From the NCBI GenBank assembly GCA_945901045.1, contig CAMDKK010000024.1, forward strand, positions 1 to 53,712: 53,712 nucleotides of DNA. The letters are read 5' to 3'. The position numbers and the translations under genes are program-made. A model generated the notes under the pieces. That model made no database searches, was not told the origin of the DNA, and saw nothing but the letters and a program-made list of their open reading frames with translations. This document shows positions 24,256 through 33,906 of the stretch, one piece after another; the first letter of the stretch is position 1; each line of letters starts with the position of its first letter. Source of the stretch: Limnohabitans sp. Rim8 (GTDB lineage: Bacteria; Pseudomonadota; Gammaproteobacteria; Burkholderiales; Burkholderiaceae_C).

Positions 24256-25587
24256 TCAGTGGAACTGCTCTTCTTCAGTCGAACCTGTGAGGGCTTTCAC
24301 AGAAGACGAGCCGCCTTGGATCACGGTGGTCACGTCGTCGAAGTAGCCTGCACCCACTTCTTGCTGGTGTGAAACAAAGGTGTAGCCCTTGTCGCGTGCC
24401 GCAAATTCTGGCTCTTGAACCATGTTGACGTAATGCTTCATGCCTTCACCGTTGGCGTAGGCATGGGCGAACTGGAACGTGTTGTACCAATTGATGTGGA
24501 TACCCGCCAAGGTGATGAACTGGTACTTGTAGCCCAACGCAGACAAGTCTTCCTGGAAGGAAGCGATCTGGCTGTCATTGAGGTTTTTCTTCCAATTGAA
24601 GGACGGCGAACAGTTGTAAGACAACAGCTTACCTGGGCATGCAGCATGTACGGCTTGCGCGAATTCACGAGCAAAGCCAATGTCAGGCACACCGGTTTCG
24701 CACCAAACCAAGTCCGCGTAAGGGGCGTATGCAACGCCGCGGCTGATGCCTTGTTCCAGCCCATTTTTGACGCGGTAGAAACCTTCTTGTGTGCGCTCTC
24801 CGGTCAGGAAAGGTTTGTCATTGGCATCGTGGTCAGAAGTGATCAGGTTAGCCGCTTCAGCATCGGTACGGGCCAACACAATGGTAGATGTGCCCATCAC
24901 GTCAGCAGCGAAACGTGCAGAGATCAACTTTTCACATGCTTCCTGTGTTGGCACCAAGACTTTACCGCCCATGTGACCGCATTTCTTCACCGCAGCCAAT
25001 TGGTCTTCGAAGTGCACGCCAGCGGCGCCAGAGGCAATCATGTTCTTCATCAATTCAAACGCGTTCAACACGCCGCCAAAGCCGGCTTCGGCGTCAGCCA
25101 CGATGGGCAAGAAGTAGTCGATGAATTCTTTATCGCTGGGATTTACGCCGCGACCCCATTGGATTTCATCCGCACGTTTGAAGGTGTTGTTGATGCGGCG
25201 CACCATGGTCGGCACAGAGTCATAGGCATAGAGCGATTGGTCTGGGTACATGGTTTCAGACGAGTTACCATCGGCAGCGACTTGCCAACCCGACAGGTAC
25301 ACCGCTTCTAAGCCAGCTTTGGCTTGTTGCATGGCTTGTCCGGCGCTGATGGCACCGAAGGAATTGACGTAACCCTTTTTGGCGCCGCCATTGATTTTGT
25401 CCCACAGCTTTTCTGCGCCGCGCTGGGCCAGTGTGTGCTCAATGGGCATGCTGCCGCGCAGACGCACGACATCCGCTGCAGAGTAACCGCGTTTCACGCC
25501 TTTCCAGCGGGGGTTGGTGGCCCAGTCTTTTTCCAACGCAGCAACTTGTTGCTCGCGGCTGAGTTGTTCGGTGAAGTTTTGTGGCAT
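24256..25587 (-). CDS. aceA: Isocitrate lyase
   Basis: A 443-residue isocitrate lyase, which splits isocitrate to glyoxylate and succinate and opens the glyoxylate shunt for growth on acetate and fatty acids. The catalytic loop KKCGHMGGKVLVPTQE is intact, as are LYLSGWQVAADGNSSETMYP, GFGGVLNAFELMKNMI and VHFEDQ. The ATG at 25587 is chosen because GGAG lies seven bases before it; a start at 25599 would add four residues. The gene has its own terminator and is divergent from the SWIB-protein gene across a 469-base region with two kinds of palindrome, so it is probably tightly regulated. No malate synthase gene is in the window. Confidence 0.97.
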   Translation of the reverse strand: MPQNFTEQLSREQQVAALEKDWATNPRWKGVKRGYSAADVVRLRGSMPIEHTLAQRGAEKLWDKINGGAKKGYVNSFGAISAGQAMQQAKAGLEAVYLSGWQVAADGNSSETMYPDQSLYAYDSVPTMVRRINNTFKRADEIQWGRGVNPSDKEFIDYFLPIVADAEAGFGGVLNAFELMKNMIASGAAGVHFEDQLAAVKKCGHMGGKVLVPTQEACEKLISARFAADVMGTSTIVLARTDAEAANLITSDHDANDKPFLTGERTQEGFYRVKNGLEQGISRGVAYAPYADLVWCETGVPDIGFAREFAQAVHAACPGKLLSYNCSPSFNWKKNLNDSQIASFQEDLSALGYKYQFITLAGIHINWYNTFQFAHAYANGEGMKHYVNMVQEPEFAARDKGYTFVSHQQEVGAGYFDDVTTVIQGGSSSVKALTGSTEEEQFH

Positions 25588-25658
25588 TTTGATCTCCAAA
25601 GGGTTAAATAAACGGGCTTGGCTTGCGACCGCTCTGTAAGTCGGTGACTTATCTTAAC

Positions 25659-25700
25659 TCTTATATAAGACATGAAAATATCTTATATCTTATACAAGAC
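25659..25700. promoter_or_regulatory. Paired palindromic operator upstream of aceA, type 1
   Basis: TCTTATATAAGAC at 25659-25671 and TCTTATACAAGAC at 25688-25700 are two copies of one 13-base palindromic motif, 29 bases apart, centred 78-113 bases before the aceA start. The spacing and symmetry fit a dimeric repressor or activator. The shape resembles GntR-type operators (inference); the regulator is not in the window. Confidence 0.55.
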
Positions 25701-25740
25701 TTTTTTTTATTTGTTTAATTTCAATAGCTTACAATTATTA

Positions 25741-25777
25741 TTTCTCAATATGAAATTAAATTTCTCATATTGAGAAA
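25741..25777. promoter_or_regulatory. Paired palindromic operator, type 2
   Basis: TTTCTCATATTGAGAAA at 25761-25777 is a 7-3-7 palindrome. A close but less perfect copy, TTTCTCAATATGAAATT, begins exactly 20 bases earlier at 25741. Two helical turns between copies fits two dimers bound on one face of the DNA. The motif differs from the one at 25659-25700, so a second regulator is likely. The rest of 25778-26056 has no convincing gene. Confidence 0.5.
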
Positions 25778-26056
25778 TATTGACGCGGCGCAGCATTTAA
25801 AATTATCACATTGCAAAATTTTATTCCCACCTTGCGGAAAAAAATCACTGCAACATATCTTTTACTTTGGTCGGGAAGAGAAGTTGTGAAGACTTTGGCG
25901 CGATCAGCGTGGCAGAAACAGCAACAACAATGGGAATTACGTGTGAAAAATAATTTCTTGACTTGGAAACCATGGTTTTCTCCATTAGCATGAAGGTCGC
26001 CGGACCAAATCAGTGTTTCCGGTTTCGAACCCACTTCCGTACAAAGGAATCTCAAC

Positions 26057-26398
26057 ATGGCAACTGCAAAGAAAACTCCGGCAAAAAAAGTAACAACTGC
26101 GAAAGCAGCGCCTGCTAAAAAAGTGGCGGCTAAAGCGCCCGCAAAAAAACGGACGCCTAATGCGGCGTTCATGAAAGCTTTGACACCTAGCGCCGAATTG
26201 GCCGCTGTGGTGGGTGCAGCCCCTTTGCCACGCACCGAAGTCGTGAGCAAGTTGTGGGTCTACATCAAAAAGCATGGACTGCAAGACAGTGTCAACAAAC
26301 GCAACATCAATGCAGACGACAAACTTAAAGCGGTTTTTGGCAAAGCCCAAGTCACCATGTTTGAGTTGGCCGGCCTGATCGGTAAACACCTCAAGTAA
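26057..26398 (+). CDS. SWIB/MDM2-domain protein with a histone-H1-like basic tail
   Basis: A 113-residue protein. The first ~33 residues are a lysine/alanine/proline-rich tail (AKKTPAKKV, APAKKVAAKAPAKKR) like bacterial histone-H1 proteins. Residues ~38-113 form a SWIB domain: LPRTEVVSKLWVYIKKHGLQ, NINADDKLKAVFGKAQVTMF. Such small proteins are thought to bind DNA or nucleoid, but their role in bacteria is not established. AAGGA precedes the ATG. A strong terminator follows, so it is a single-gene unit. Confidence 0.9.
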   Translation: MATAKKTPAKKVTTAKAAPAKKVAAKAPAKKRTPNAAFMKALTPSAELAAVVGAAPLPRTEVVSKLWVYIKKHGLQDSVNKRNINADDKLKAVFGKAQVTMFELAGLIGKHLK

Positions 26399-26421
26399 AC
26401 CACAGCGATTACCTTGTTCTT

Positions 26422-26456
26422 AAAGGGCTGAATCCTTCACGGGGTTCAGCCCTTTT
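26422..26456 (+). terminator. Rho-independent terminator after the SWIB gene
   Basis: AAAGGGCTGAA (26422-26432) pairs with TTCAGCCCTTT (26445-26455), followed by T. The A-run on the other side means it could also work in reverse for the convergent TPP-enzyme gene. Confidence 0.85.
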
Positions 26457-26510
26457 CAACTTTATTCAGCACGCTTGTCACTGAATTGAATATTTTTTAA
26501 TGTCCAACGC

Positions 26511-28238
26511 TCATTTGCTTAGCGCGGCGGCAGTGATAGCGCTGAGTGTGCCGCGCGTCGTAATGACTTCAGGGTTAAGGGTCACTTCAATCAAAGTGCC
26601 TTGCTCTCGGGCCAGCGCAGCAATCAAAGCGGCTTCAAATTCTGCTGTGCGCGAAATGCGCGTACCCACATAACCGTAGGCTTGTGCCAAAGCCGCAAAG
26701 TCGGGGTTCATCAAACGCGACCCCGATATGTGCTTGGGATAATCGCGCTCCTGATGCATCCGAATGGTGCCGTACATGCTGTTGTTAAGCAAAACAATGA
26801 TGCTTTTGGCGCCGTGTTGCACGGCTGTGGCCAGTTCCTGGCCGTTCATCAAGAAATCGCCGTCGCCAGCCATGGTGAAAACCACCCTGCCCGTCACGAT
26901 GGCTGCCGCAATACCTGCAGGCACCCCGTAGCCCATGGCGCCCACTGTCGGTGCCAACTGTGTCTTGTGGCCTTTGACAAGCCCATGGTGTTTGAAGTAA
27001 CGGTGCACCCAACTGGCAAAGTTGCCAGCGCCGTTGGTCAGCACCGCATCACTTGGCAGGTGTTTTTGCAGCGTTGCTATCACAAAAGGCATGTCAACCA
27101 ATCCTGCCTCGTTGTCAGCGGGTAGGCCTGCCAAGGTCTGAGGCAAGACATTGGCTTCGTAATCAGCATGAATTTCATGGGTCCAGGTTTCCCATGGCAA
27201 TGATGGGGGTGCGGTCAGCACCTCCAAACTGCGCGCAGCCGCGTTCATGGTCGCGCACAACGCCAGATCGGCTTGGTACACACGGTTCAACTCTTCGGCA
27301 CTGGCATGAATATGTACCAGTTTCTGGGCCGGCTTGGGTGGGACCAACAAGGTATATCCGCCCGTCGTCATCTCCCCCAAACGAGGGCCAATGGCAATGA
27401 TCAAATCGCTGTTTTTGATACGTGCCGCCAGCTTGGGATTGATGCCGATACCGACGTCGCCCGCGTACTGAGGGTGGAAATTATCGAAAGTGTCCTGAAA
27501 GCGAAAGGCGTTACCAACGGGCAGCATCCAGTTTTCTGCAAATCGCTGCAAGGCCTGCGCCGATTGAGGCGTCCACCCACCGCCACCGGCAATCACAAAA
27601 GGGCGCTTTGCTTGCAACAGCATTTCACGCAGACGACGCAAGGCTCCGGGGTCGCTCCAAGCCTCAACGGCTTCGACGCGAGCCAAGGGCTGGACTTGCA
27701 CCATGTGCGTCAGCATGTCCTCAGGCAGGACCAGCACCACAGGGCCTGGACGACCGTTCATTGCCGTGGCAAAGGCGCGGGCAACATACTCAGGTATCCG
27801 CTTTGCATCGTCAATGCGTTCAACCCGCTTGGCCATGCCTTTGGTGCTAGGGCCAAAAAAAGCACAAAAATCGACTTCTTGAAAAGCCTCGCGATCACGG
27901 GTGTCACTGGCCACATCGCCAACAAACAAGACCATTGGGGTTGAATCCTGAAATGCCGTATGGATACCGATGGACGCATTGGTAGCACCCGGGCCTCGGG
28001 TAACAAAGCACACGCCAGGACGGCCAGTCAAACGCCCATGGGCGTCGGCCATATAGGCGGCACCGCCTTCTTGTCGGCAGGTGACAAACTGAATCCGCTC
28101 GGCGTGCGCATGAAAGCCATCAAGCACCGCCAGATAACTTTCGCCAGGTACACCAAAAGCATGCGTAACGCCTTGCGCGATCAGACAATCGACGAGCAAA
28201 TGGCCCGCCATCACGGGTTGTATTTCTGTGGTATTCAT
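26511..28238 (-). CDS. Thiamine-diphosphate enzyme, acetolactate-synthase-like
   Basis: A 575-residue member of the acetolactate synthase / benzoylformate decarboxylase superfamily. The N-terminal domain has the catalytic Glu in CRQEGGAAYMADAHGR, preceded by FGVPGESYL, and GPGATNASIGIHTA. The C-terminal domain has the cofactor motif GDGDFLMNGQELATAV ending in NNSMYGTIRMHQERDYP. The overall form is close to IlvB, but no small subunit (ilvN) or ilvC is nearby, so it is unlikely to be the biosynthetic enzyme. Similar stand-alone proteins are usually annotated only as TPP-binding. It is divergent from an SMP-30-type lactonase and near an MFS transporter, hinting at sugar-acid or hydroxy-acid metabolism (inference). 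Confidence 0.88.
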   Translation of the reverse strand: MNTTEIQPVMAGHLLVDCLIAQGVTHAFGVPGESYLAVLDGFHAHAERIQFVTCRQEGGAAYMADAHGRLTGRPGVCFVTRGPGATNASIGIHTAFQDSTPMVLFVGDVASDTRDREAFQEVDFCAFFGPSTKGMAKRVERIDDAKRIPEYVARAFATAMNGRPGPVVLVLPEDMLTHMVQVQPLARVEAVEAWSDPGALRRLREMLLQAKRPFVIAGGGGWTPQSAQALQRFAENWMLPVGNAFRFQDTFDNFHPQYAGDVGIGINPKLAARIKNSDLIIAIGPRLGEMTTGGYTLLVPPKPAQKLVHIHASAEELNRVYQADLALCATMNAAARSLEVLTAPPSLPWETWTHEIHADYEANVLPQTLAGLPADNEAGLVDMPFVIATLQKHLPSDAVLTNGAGNFASWVHRYFKHHGLVKGHKTQLAPTVGAMGYGVPAGIAAAIVTGRVVFTMAGDGDFLMNGQELATAVQHGAKSIIVLLNNSMYGTIRMHQERDYPKHISGSRLMNPDFAALAQAYGYVGTRISRTAEFEAALIAALAREQGTLIEVTLNPEVITTRGTLSAITAAALSK

Positions 28239-28379
28239 GCTTGTCTTTCAGTAAAGTGCCTGTGAGATTAGCAGAATCGGCCGCGTGTCTATCCGCCGAA
28301 CCTGATAGAGCGGAAACACAGGTGACAGACGAGAAGAAAGAAGTTACTGACACTGAACCCCACACACAAGGAGATGCGC

Positions 28380-29309
28380 ATGAAGATTCGCGAAATTGCT
28401 TCGGGCCTGCAATTCCCTGAGGGCCCGATTGCCATGGACGATGGCTCGGTCGTGTTGGTTGAAATTGCCCGCGGCACCCTAACGCGTATCACGCCAGATG
28501 GCAAAGTCTCGGTAGTGGCTGATTTGGGGGGTGGCCCTAACGGAGCAGCAATTGGACCAGATGGTGCGGTCTATATTTGTAACAATGGTGGATTCAACTA
28601 CACCACGGAGTCAGATGGATGCTTCAGGCCCATCAGTCAAGCCAACGATTACAGTGGCGGGCGCATCGAGCGGGTCAACCTGAACACGGGCAAGTTCGAT
28701 CGCCTTTATGACACGGTAGAAGGCTTGGGTCTTCGGGGACCGAATGACATCGTCTTCGATGCCCATGGTGGGTTTTATTTTTCGGACCTGGGAAAAGCAC
28801 GCCACAGCGACATGGACCGCGGTGGGATTTATTACGGCACCACCCATGGTGCTTTGGCGAGCGTGATCGCCAGGCCGGTGATGACCCCCAATGGCATCGC
28901 CCTTTCCCCCGATGGCCAGACCCTTTATTACGCAGAAACCGAAGGCGCCAGAGTCTGGGCTTTTGATGTGACCGGCGCAGGTCAGGTCCACAAAGAGGGT
29001 TGGCCATCTCCCCAAGGCGCACGCATGATCGCTGCCTCGCCTGGCGGGCTCTATCAGCGCTTTGACTCCATGGCAGTAGATGCGTTGGGCAATGTGTGCG
29101 TAGCGACTTTAATGCACGGCGGTATCACCATCATTTCACCCGACGCTAAACTGCAGTCACATGTGAGCTTGCCAGACCGCTTCACCACCAACTTGTGTTT
29201 TGGCGGGCCAGACAACCGAACGGTCTTTGTGACCTTGTCGGGCAGCGGCAAGCTGATCGCCATTGACGATTGGCCGGTACCGGGCCTGACACTCAATTAC
29301 CCTGCCTGA
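28380..29309 (+). CDS. SMP-30/gluconolactonase-like beta-propeller hydrolase
   Basis: A 309-residue six-bladed propeller of the SMP-30/gluconolactonase/LRE family, which opens sugar lactones with a divalent metal. The metal ligands are where expected: Glu in FPEGPIA near residue 16, Asn in LRGPNDIVFD, Asn in MTPNGIALSPDG, and Asp in FDSMAVDALGN. The start at 28380 is preferred over the ATG at 28374 because AAGGAG ends right before the latter and has the correct spacing to the former. It converges with the MFS gene and overlaps its 3' end by 13 bases. Confidence 0.9.
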   Translation: MKIREIASGLQFPEGPIAMDDGSVVLVEIARGTLTRITPDGKVSVVADLGGGPNGAAIGPDGAVYICNNGGFNYTTESDGCFRPISQANDYSGGRIERVNLNTGKFDRLYDTVEGLGLRGPNDIVFDAHGGFYFSDLGKARHSDMDRGGIYYGTTHGALASVIARPVMTPNGIALSPDGQTLYYAETEGARVWAFDVTGAGQVHKEGWPSPQGARMIAASPGGLYQRFDSMAVDALGNVCVATLMHGGITIISPDAKLQSHVSLPDRFTTNLCFGGPDNRTVFVTLSGSGKLIAIDDWPVPGLTLNYPA

Positions 29310-30532
29310 ACGGGCCCCGTATTGCGCCCTACGCCCAAGGCAACGCCCACGCTGAGCATCAACACCGCTGCAGCGCAAGCCAAAGTGGCGCTGTACCAGC
29401 CACGGTCCATGAAGGCACCAAAGACAAGAGGCGAGACGGCAAACCCTACGTCAAAGCCCGAATAAACCAAGCCATACATGCGACCTGTAGCGCCTGGAGG
29501 GGTGGCTTTTTTAATCATCAAGTCGCGACTGGGCCCGCCAATGCCGACGGCAAAACCTGTAGCGGCCAACACCGCCATCGTACCCAGTGCACCCAGCCAA
29601 CCACTGGCGCACACGGCAAGCAACATGGCGCCGCCACACATACTGCTGGCCACAATGCGGTCGCTGCGAAAAGGAAAACGGGAAGCCACAACCCCCCCAA
29701 CAAGCACCCCCAGGGCACTGCAAAGCATGTAGGCGGTGAGGGTCAGCGTAGCGGCCTCAAAACTGACTTGATGCAGGGCTTGAAGAATGGGCAAAGAAAA
29801 ATTTTGAACCACAGCCAGTGTGACAGTCGAGAGTAAGAAGAAGCAAAAGCACCACCACACCACAGGCAAGCGCATAAAGGCCATGTCGTGGCTTCGGGGT
29901 AGATTGACTTGCCTTTTTACAGTGCTGGTGAGCAGTTTGTCGCGATTAAACACCATCAAAGCCAAAATCAAGAGATACAAAAAAGATGCCGCTGTGTAAG
30001 CACTTCTCCAACCGAACACGGTCGACATCACGCCCATAAATAGGGGGGCCACCGCCCAGCCTAGACTGCCGGTCAAACCGTGCACGCTGAAGGCATAGCC
30101 AAGGCGTGCACTCGAGATGCGTTGATTCAAAATAGTGAAGTCCAAGGGGTGAAAAGCACAGTTACCCAAACCGGCCAGAACGGCCACCAGCATCATGGCC
30201 GGATAGCTGTTGGCCACCGATGCGATCAAACACGCTAGAGCAAACAGACCCAATGCGGCAAAAAGAATCGGCCTGGCACCGAAACGGTCCACAACAAAAC
30301 CAGAGCAAGCCTGACCCGCACCAGAGACGACAAAAAAAAGTGAGCTCATCATGCCTAAGTCAGTGAAAGTCCAACCAAACTCCTTCATGAAAATAGGGAA
30401 CATCAGTGGCAACAGCAAATGCGAGAAATGGGAGCTTGCGTGTGACAAGCCCACCAGCGCCATGATGATGGAGTCCTCACGCAAAGGTGCGCTCGCCGGT
30501 GGGATCGAGTTGACGGAAAGAGTGGTGGTCAT
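29297..30532 (-). CDS. MFS transporter
   Basis: A 411-residue major-facilitator transporter with about 12 membrane helices. The loop 2-3 motif is visible as GFVVDRFGARPILF, and the equivalent loop in the second half as GGVVASRFPFRSDR. The N-terminal segment GLSHASSHFSHLLLPLMFPI and GNCAFHPLDFTIL recall the fosmidomycin-resistance-like MFS group. The substrate is unknown. It is convergent with the lactonase gene and lies downstream of clpB, separated by the clpB terminator. Confidence 0.9.
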   Translation of the reverse strand: MTTTLSVNSIPPASAPLREDSIIMALVGLSHASSHFSHLLLPLMFPIFMKEFGWTFTDLGMMSSLFFVVSGAGQACSGFVVDRFGARPILFAALGLFALACLIASVANSYPAMMLVAVLAGLGNCAFHPLDFTILNQRISSARLGYAFSVHGLTGSLGWAVAPLFMGVMSTVFGWRSAYTAASFLYLLILALMVFNRDKLLTSTVKRQVNLPRSHDMAFMRLPVVWWCFCFFLLSTVTLAVVQNFSLPILQALHQVSFEAATLTLTAYMLCSALGVLVGGVVASRFPFRSDRIVASSMCGGAMLLAVCASGWLGALGTMAVLAATGFAVGIGGPSRDLMIKKATPPGATGRMYGLVYSGFDVGFAVSPLVFGAFMDRGWYSATLACAAAVLMLSVGVALGVGRNTGPVQAG

Positions 30533-30553
30533 GAAATCACGGTCTCAAAAGAA

Positions 30554-30574
30554 GCTCGGGCATAGCGCCCGAGC
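30554..30574 (-). terminator. Probable terminator of clpB
   Basis: GCTCGGGC and GCCCGAGC form an 8-base stem (30554-30561 with 30567-30574). On the minus strand it is followed by TTCTTTT, and it sits between the clpB stop and the MFS start. Confidence 0.65.
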
Positions 30575-30618
30575 AAAAACCATGATAGCGACCATAACGC
30601 GAATGCGCAGTCACCTGG

Positions 30619-33234
30619 CTAACTCGGGGCAATAACGCCCATGACACGGTCAAACTTGAATACGCCAGGCTCGCGAACCGGGTCCACATCCACGGGGATG
30701 GTCGCTTTGGGCAAGAAACGTCCCTCCAGCAGGAGTTTGGACAGCGGGTTTTCAATCCGTTGCTGAATCGCGCGCTTAAGCGGCCGCGCACCAAAGACCG
30801 GGTCAAAACCGACTTTGGCCAGTTCGGCATAAGCCGCCTCCGAGACTTCCAGGTTCAGCTCCAACTTGGCCAGTCGTGCAGACAATGCTTGAACCTGGAT
30901 CTTAGCAATGGACTCGATATGCTTGGCATCCAGCGAATGAAAGACCACTGTTTCATCAATGCGGTTCAAAAACTCAGGACGAAAATAATTTTTCAAATCA
31001 CCCCACACCGCGTCTTTGACGTCTTCATAGGGATCACCAACCATGGTTTGAATCATTTGCGATCCAATATTAGAGGTCATCACAATGACCGTATTTTTGA
31101 AGTCCACTGTACGGCCTTGTCCATCGGTCAAGCGTCCATCATCAAGCACCTGCAAAAGCACGTTGAAGATATCTGGATGGGCTTTTTCAACCTCGTCTAG
31201 CAAAAGGACCGAATAGGGCTTTCGCCGCACGGCCTCCGTCAGGTAGCCGCCCTCCTCGTAACCCACATAGCCGGGCGGGGCGCCTATCAAGCGTGCAACC
31301 GAGTGCTTTTCCATGAATTCGCTCATATCCATGCGAATCAAATGGTCCTCGCTGTCAAATAAAAAGCCCGCCAAAGCTTTGCACAGTTCGGTTTTACCAA
31401 CACCGGTAGGGCCAAGGAACAAAAATGAGCCGGTCGGACGGTTCGGGTCAGACAGTCCGGAGCGTGAACGGCGAATCGCATTGGCCACCGCGCTGATGGC
31501 CTCGTCTTGACCGACCACGCGGTCATGCAATTTACCTTCCATTTGCAGCAATTTATCGCGTTCACCTTGCATCATTTTGGCAACCGGTATCCCAGTGGCC
31601 CGGCTGACTACTTCGGCAATTTCTTCAGCACCCACTTGGGTGCGAAGCAAACGGGGCCCATTGCCCGCGCTTTTACCTGTTTCTTTGGCCTGCGCTTCTC
31701 TGAGTTGCTTTTCCAATTCAGGCAATTGCCCGTACTGCAGTTCTGCAACTTTGTTGAAGTCGCCCTTGCGGGTGTGCGCCTCAATCTGCTGGCGCAGTTG
31801 GTCTATTTTTTCACGCACCACCTGACTACCTTGGGCTTGGGCTTTTTCGGAACGCCATATTTCTTCGAGATCAGCCGCCTCTTTTCTCAGTTTGACGATT
31901 TCTTCCTCAATCAACTCCAGTCGCTTGCGTGAGGCTTGGTCTTTTTCTTTGCGAATGGCTTCGCGTTCGATTTGCAACTGAATCAAGCGGCGATCAAGCT
32001 TGTCAATGATCTCAGGCTTGGAGTCAATTTCAATCTTGATTTTGGCAGCTGCTTCATCGATCAGATCAATGGCTTTGTCGGGCAAAAACCGGTCAGTGAT
32101 GTAGCGGTGACTCAATTCAGCCGCAGCCACAATGGCGGGGTCGGTGATGTCAACGCCATGGTGCACTTCGTACTTTTCTTGCAGTCCTCGCAAAATGGCA
32201 ATGGTTGCTTCGACACTGGGTTCACCCACCAGAATTTTTTGAAAGCGACGCTCCAAAGCAGCATCTTTTTCAATGTATTTACGGTACTCATCCAGTGTGG
32301 TGGCTCCCACACAATGCAGCTCTCCACGCGCCAATGCAGGCTTGAGCATATTGCCTGCATCCATGGCACCTTCGGCCTTTCCGGCGCCCACCATCGTATG
32401 CAACTCATCAATAAAGACAATGGTCATGCCCTCATCCTTTGCCAACTCGCTGAGCACAGTTTTCAAGCGTTCCTCAAACTCACCACGAAATTTGGCACCC
32501 GCCAGCAACGCAGCCATGTCCAAAGACAGCACCCGCTTGCCACGCAAGGAGTCAGGCACCTCACCAGCGACAATGCGCTGGGCGAGGCCCTCAACGATGG
32601 CGGTCTTGCCGACCCCTGGCTCGCCAATCAGGACTGGATTGTTTTTGGTGCGACGCTGCAACACTTGTATCGCACGGCGTATTTCATCATCCCGGCCAAT
32701 GACCGGGTCCAGCTTGCCCATGCGTGCGCGCTCTGTCAAATCTATGCAGTACTTTTTCAACGCTTCTCTTTGACCTTCAGAATCGGCGCTGTTCACGTTT
32801 TGCCCACCACGCACAGCTTCAATGGCCGATTCAAGACTTTTACGCGACACGCCATTTTCTTTGAGTACACGCCCTAGCTCGGATTTGCTGTCACTCAAAG
32901 CCAGCAAAAACAGCTCACTGGCTACAAAAGCATCGCCGCGCTTGATTGCTTCCTTTTCTGTCGCTTGCAACAGCTTGACGAGATCAGGGCCCACCTGGAC
33001 TTGGTCTTGCCCGCTCACTTGCGGCAAACGCTTCACGGCTTGGTCTGCCGCAAACGTCAAGCCCACAACGTTCACGCCTGCCCGCTCGAGCAAAGCACGA
33101 GGGCCATCGTCCTGCTTGAGCATGGCCCATAAAACATGGGAAGGGTCAATGTACGCGTGGTCTTGCCCAAGCGCCAAGGTTTGCGCCTCGCTCAAGGCCG
33201 CCTGGAATTTGGTGGTTAACTTGTCAATTCGCAT
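30619..33234 (-). CDS. clpB: ATP-dependent chaperone ClpB
   Basis: The disaggregase that, with DnaK, pulls proteins out of aggregates. It has 871 residues, the usual size. The N-domain starts [21 protein letters not shown] module 1 has the Walker [18 protein letters not shown] and Walker B FIDELHTM. The coiled-coil middle domain follows ([20 protein letters not shown] onward). AAA module 2 has [17 protein letters not shown] and [10 protein letters not shown]. The frame is open up to 33393, but the family start and a GGAG site place the start at 33234. A CTTGAAA sequence (33279-33285, minus strand) resembles the -35 box of heat-shock promoters; a matching -10 was not clear. Confidence 0.97.
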   Translation of the reverse strand: MRIDKLTTKFQAALSEAQTLALGQDHAYIDPSHVLWAMLKQDDGPRALLERAGVNVVGLTFAADQAVKRLPQVSGQDQVQVGPDLVKLLQATEKEAIKRGDAFVASELFLLALSDSKSELGRVLKENGVSRKSLESAIEAVRGGQNVNSADSEGQREALKKYCIDLTERARMGKLDPVIGRDDEIRRAIQVLQRRTKNNPVLIGEPGVGKTAIVEGLAQRIVAGEVPDSLRGKRVLSLDMAALLAGAKFRGEFEERLKTVLSELAKDEGMTIVFIDELHTMVGAGKAEGAMDAGNMLKPALARGELHCVGATTLDEYRKYIEKDAALERRFQKILVGEPSVEATIAILRGLQEKYEVHHGVDITDPAIVAAAELSHRYITDRFLPDKAIDLIDEAAAKIKIEIDSKPEIIDKLDRRLIQLQIEREAIRKEKDQASRKRLELIEEEIVKLRKEAADLEEIWRSEKAQAQGSQVVREKIDQLRQQIEAHTRKGDFNKVAELQYGQLPELEKQLREAQAKETGKSAGNGPRLLRTQVGAEEIAEVVSRATGIPVAKMMQGERDKLLQMEGKLHDRVVGQDEAISAVANAIRRSRSGLSDPNRPTGSFLFLGPTGVGKTELCKALAGFLFDSEDHLIRMDMSEFMEKHSVARLIGAPPGYVGYEEGGYLTEAVRRKPYSVLLLDEVEKAHPDIFNVLLQVLDDGRLTDGQGRTVDFKNTVIVMTSNIGSQMIQTMVGDPYEDVKDAVWGDLKNYFRPEFLNRIDETVVFHSLDAKHIESIAKIQVQALSARLAKLELNLEVSEAAYAELAKVGFDPVFGARPLKRAIQQRIENPLSKLLLEGRFLPKATIPVDVDPVREPGVFKFDRVMGVIAPS

Positions 33235-33321
33235 GGCTAAAACTCCTGTTTGATTGAAGCTTGTGCTGTTTCTCTCATTTTCAAGTGGCCCAAGTCGCTG
33301 ACAACTGTCTAAAATCATGGC

Positions 33322-33879
33322 ATGAATATCCACCAAATGTCGGTGAACTACGCAGAACGGGATGACCGTTTGCTGTTGCGCGTGAACACGCAAGACGGTC
33401 TAGAGTTCCGCCTATGGCTCACACGCCGCATGACGGGCCGCTTGCTGCCCCACTTGCAAGCGTGTGTGGTTCAACTGGAAACCCGCAACCCGCAAGTCAT
33501 GGTTTCGGACCCGACTGCCCAGCAAATGCTGACCGAACTCAAACGTGAAACTTTTCTTGAAAAAGCCGACTTCAAAACCCCATTTGCCAGTGAAACACCG
33601 TCACTGCCTTTGGGTATCGATCCCATACTGGTCACCGATGTGCAATTGAATGTGCATACCAGTGGGACCTTGAATGTCGTATTCCAAGACAACAGCGGTG
33701 AAGGTGCAACGGGTCGCTCATGCCAACTCGGTTTACAGTCCGCCCTGCTACATGGCTTGTTGCACTTGCTTCAACAAGCCTTGCAAAAAGCCAATTGGCG
33801 AATGGAAACACCGCAACAGATCACCGTTGATAATGGCTTAGAACCAGACAGTCCAACGCGAACTGTTTATGCGCACTGA
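33322..33879 (+). CDS. Conserved-looking hypothetical protein
   Basis: A 185-residue soluble protein with no signal peptide or membrane segment. It begins [20 protein letters not shown] and has a strand-rich first half ([20 protein letters not shown]) and a helical end ([20 protein letters not shown]). I do not recognise a named family. It is divergent from clpB across 87 bases and 27 bases upstream of the secreted hypothetical gene, so the two may form a small operon. Coding character is good throughout. Confidence 0.7.
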   Translation: MNIHQMSVNYAERDDRLLLRVNTQDGLEFRLWLTRRMTGRLLPHLQACVVQLETRNPQVMVSDPTAQQMLTELKRETFLEKADFKTPFASETPSLPLGIDPILVTDVQLNVHTSGTLNVVFQDNSGEGATGRSCQLGLQSALLHGLLHLLQQALQKANWRMETPQQITVDNGLEPDSPTRTVYAH

Positions 33880-33906
33880 ACTGATGCCTTTTACCAAAGG
33901 ATTTTT

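Noticed and set aside
25811-25993. 60-codon plus-strand frame before the SWIB gene
   Set aside because: It has no ribosome site and its amino-acid make-up is unusual. It lies in a regulatory leader.
26511-28238. Biosynthetic acetolactate synthase IlvB
   Set aside because: There is no regulatory subunit gene and no ilvC next to it, and the lactonase/MFS context points to another role.
31936-32877. 313-codon plus-strand frame inside clpB
   Set aside because: It is a shadow frame of clpB created by codon bias; the protein shows no domain and clpB is unmistakable.
33235-33393. Extended N-terminus of ClpB
   Set aside because: These 53 residues do not match the family. The known start [10 protein letters not shown] has its own ribosome site at 33234.
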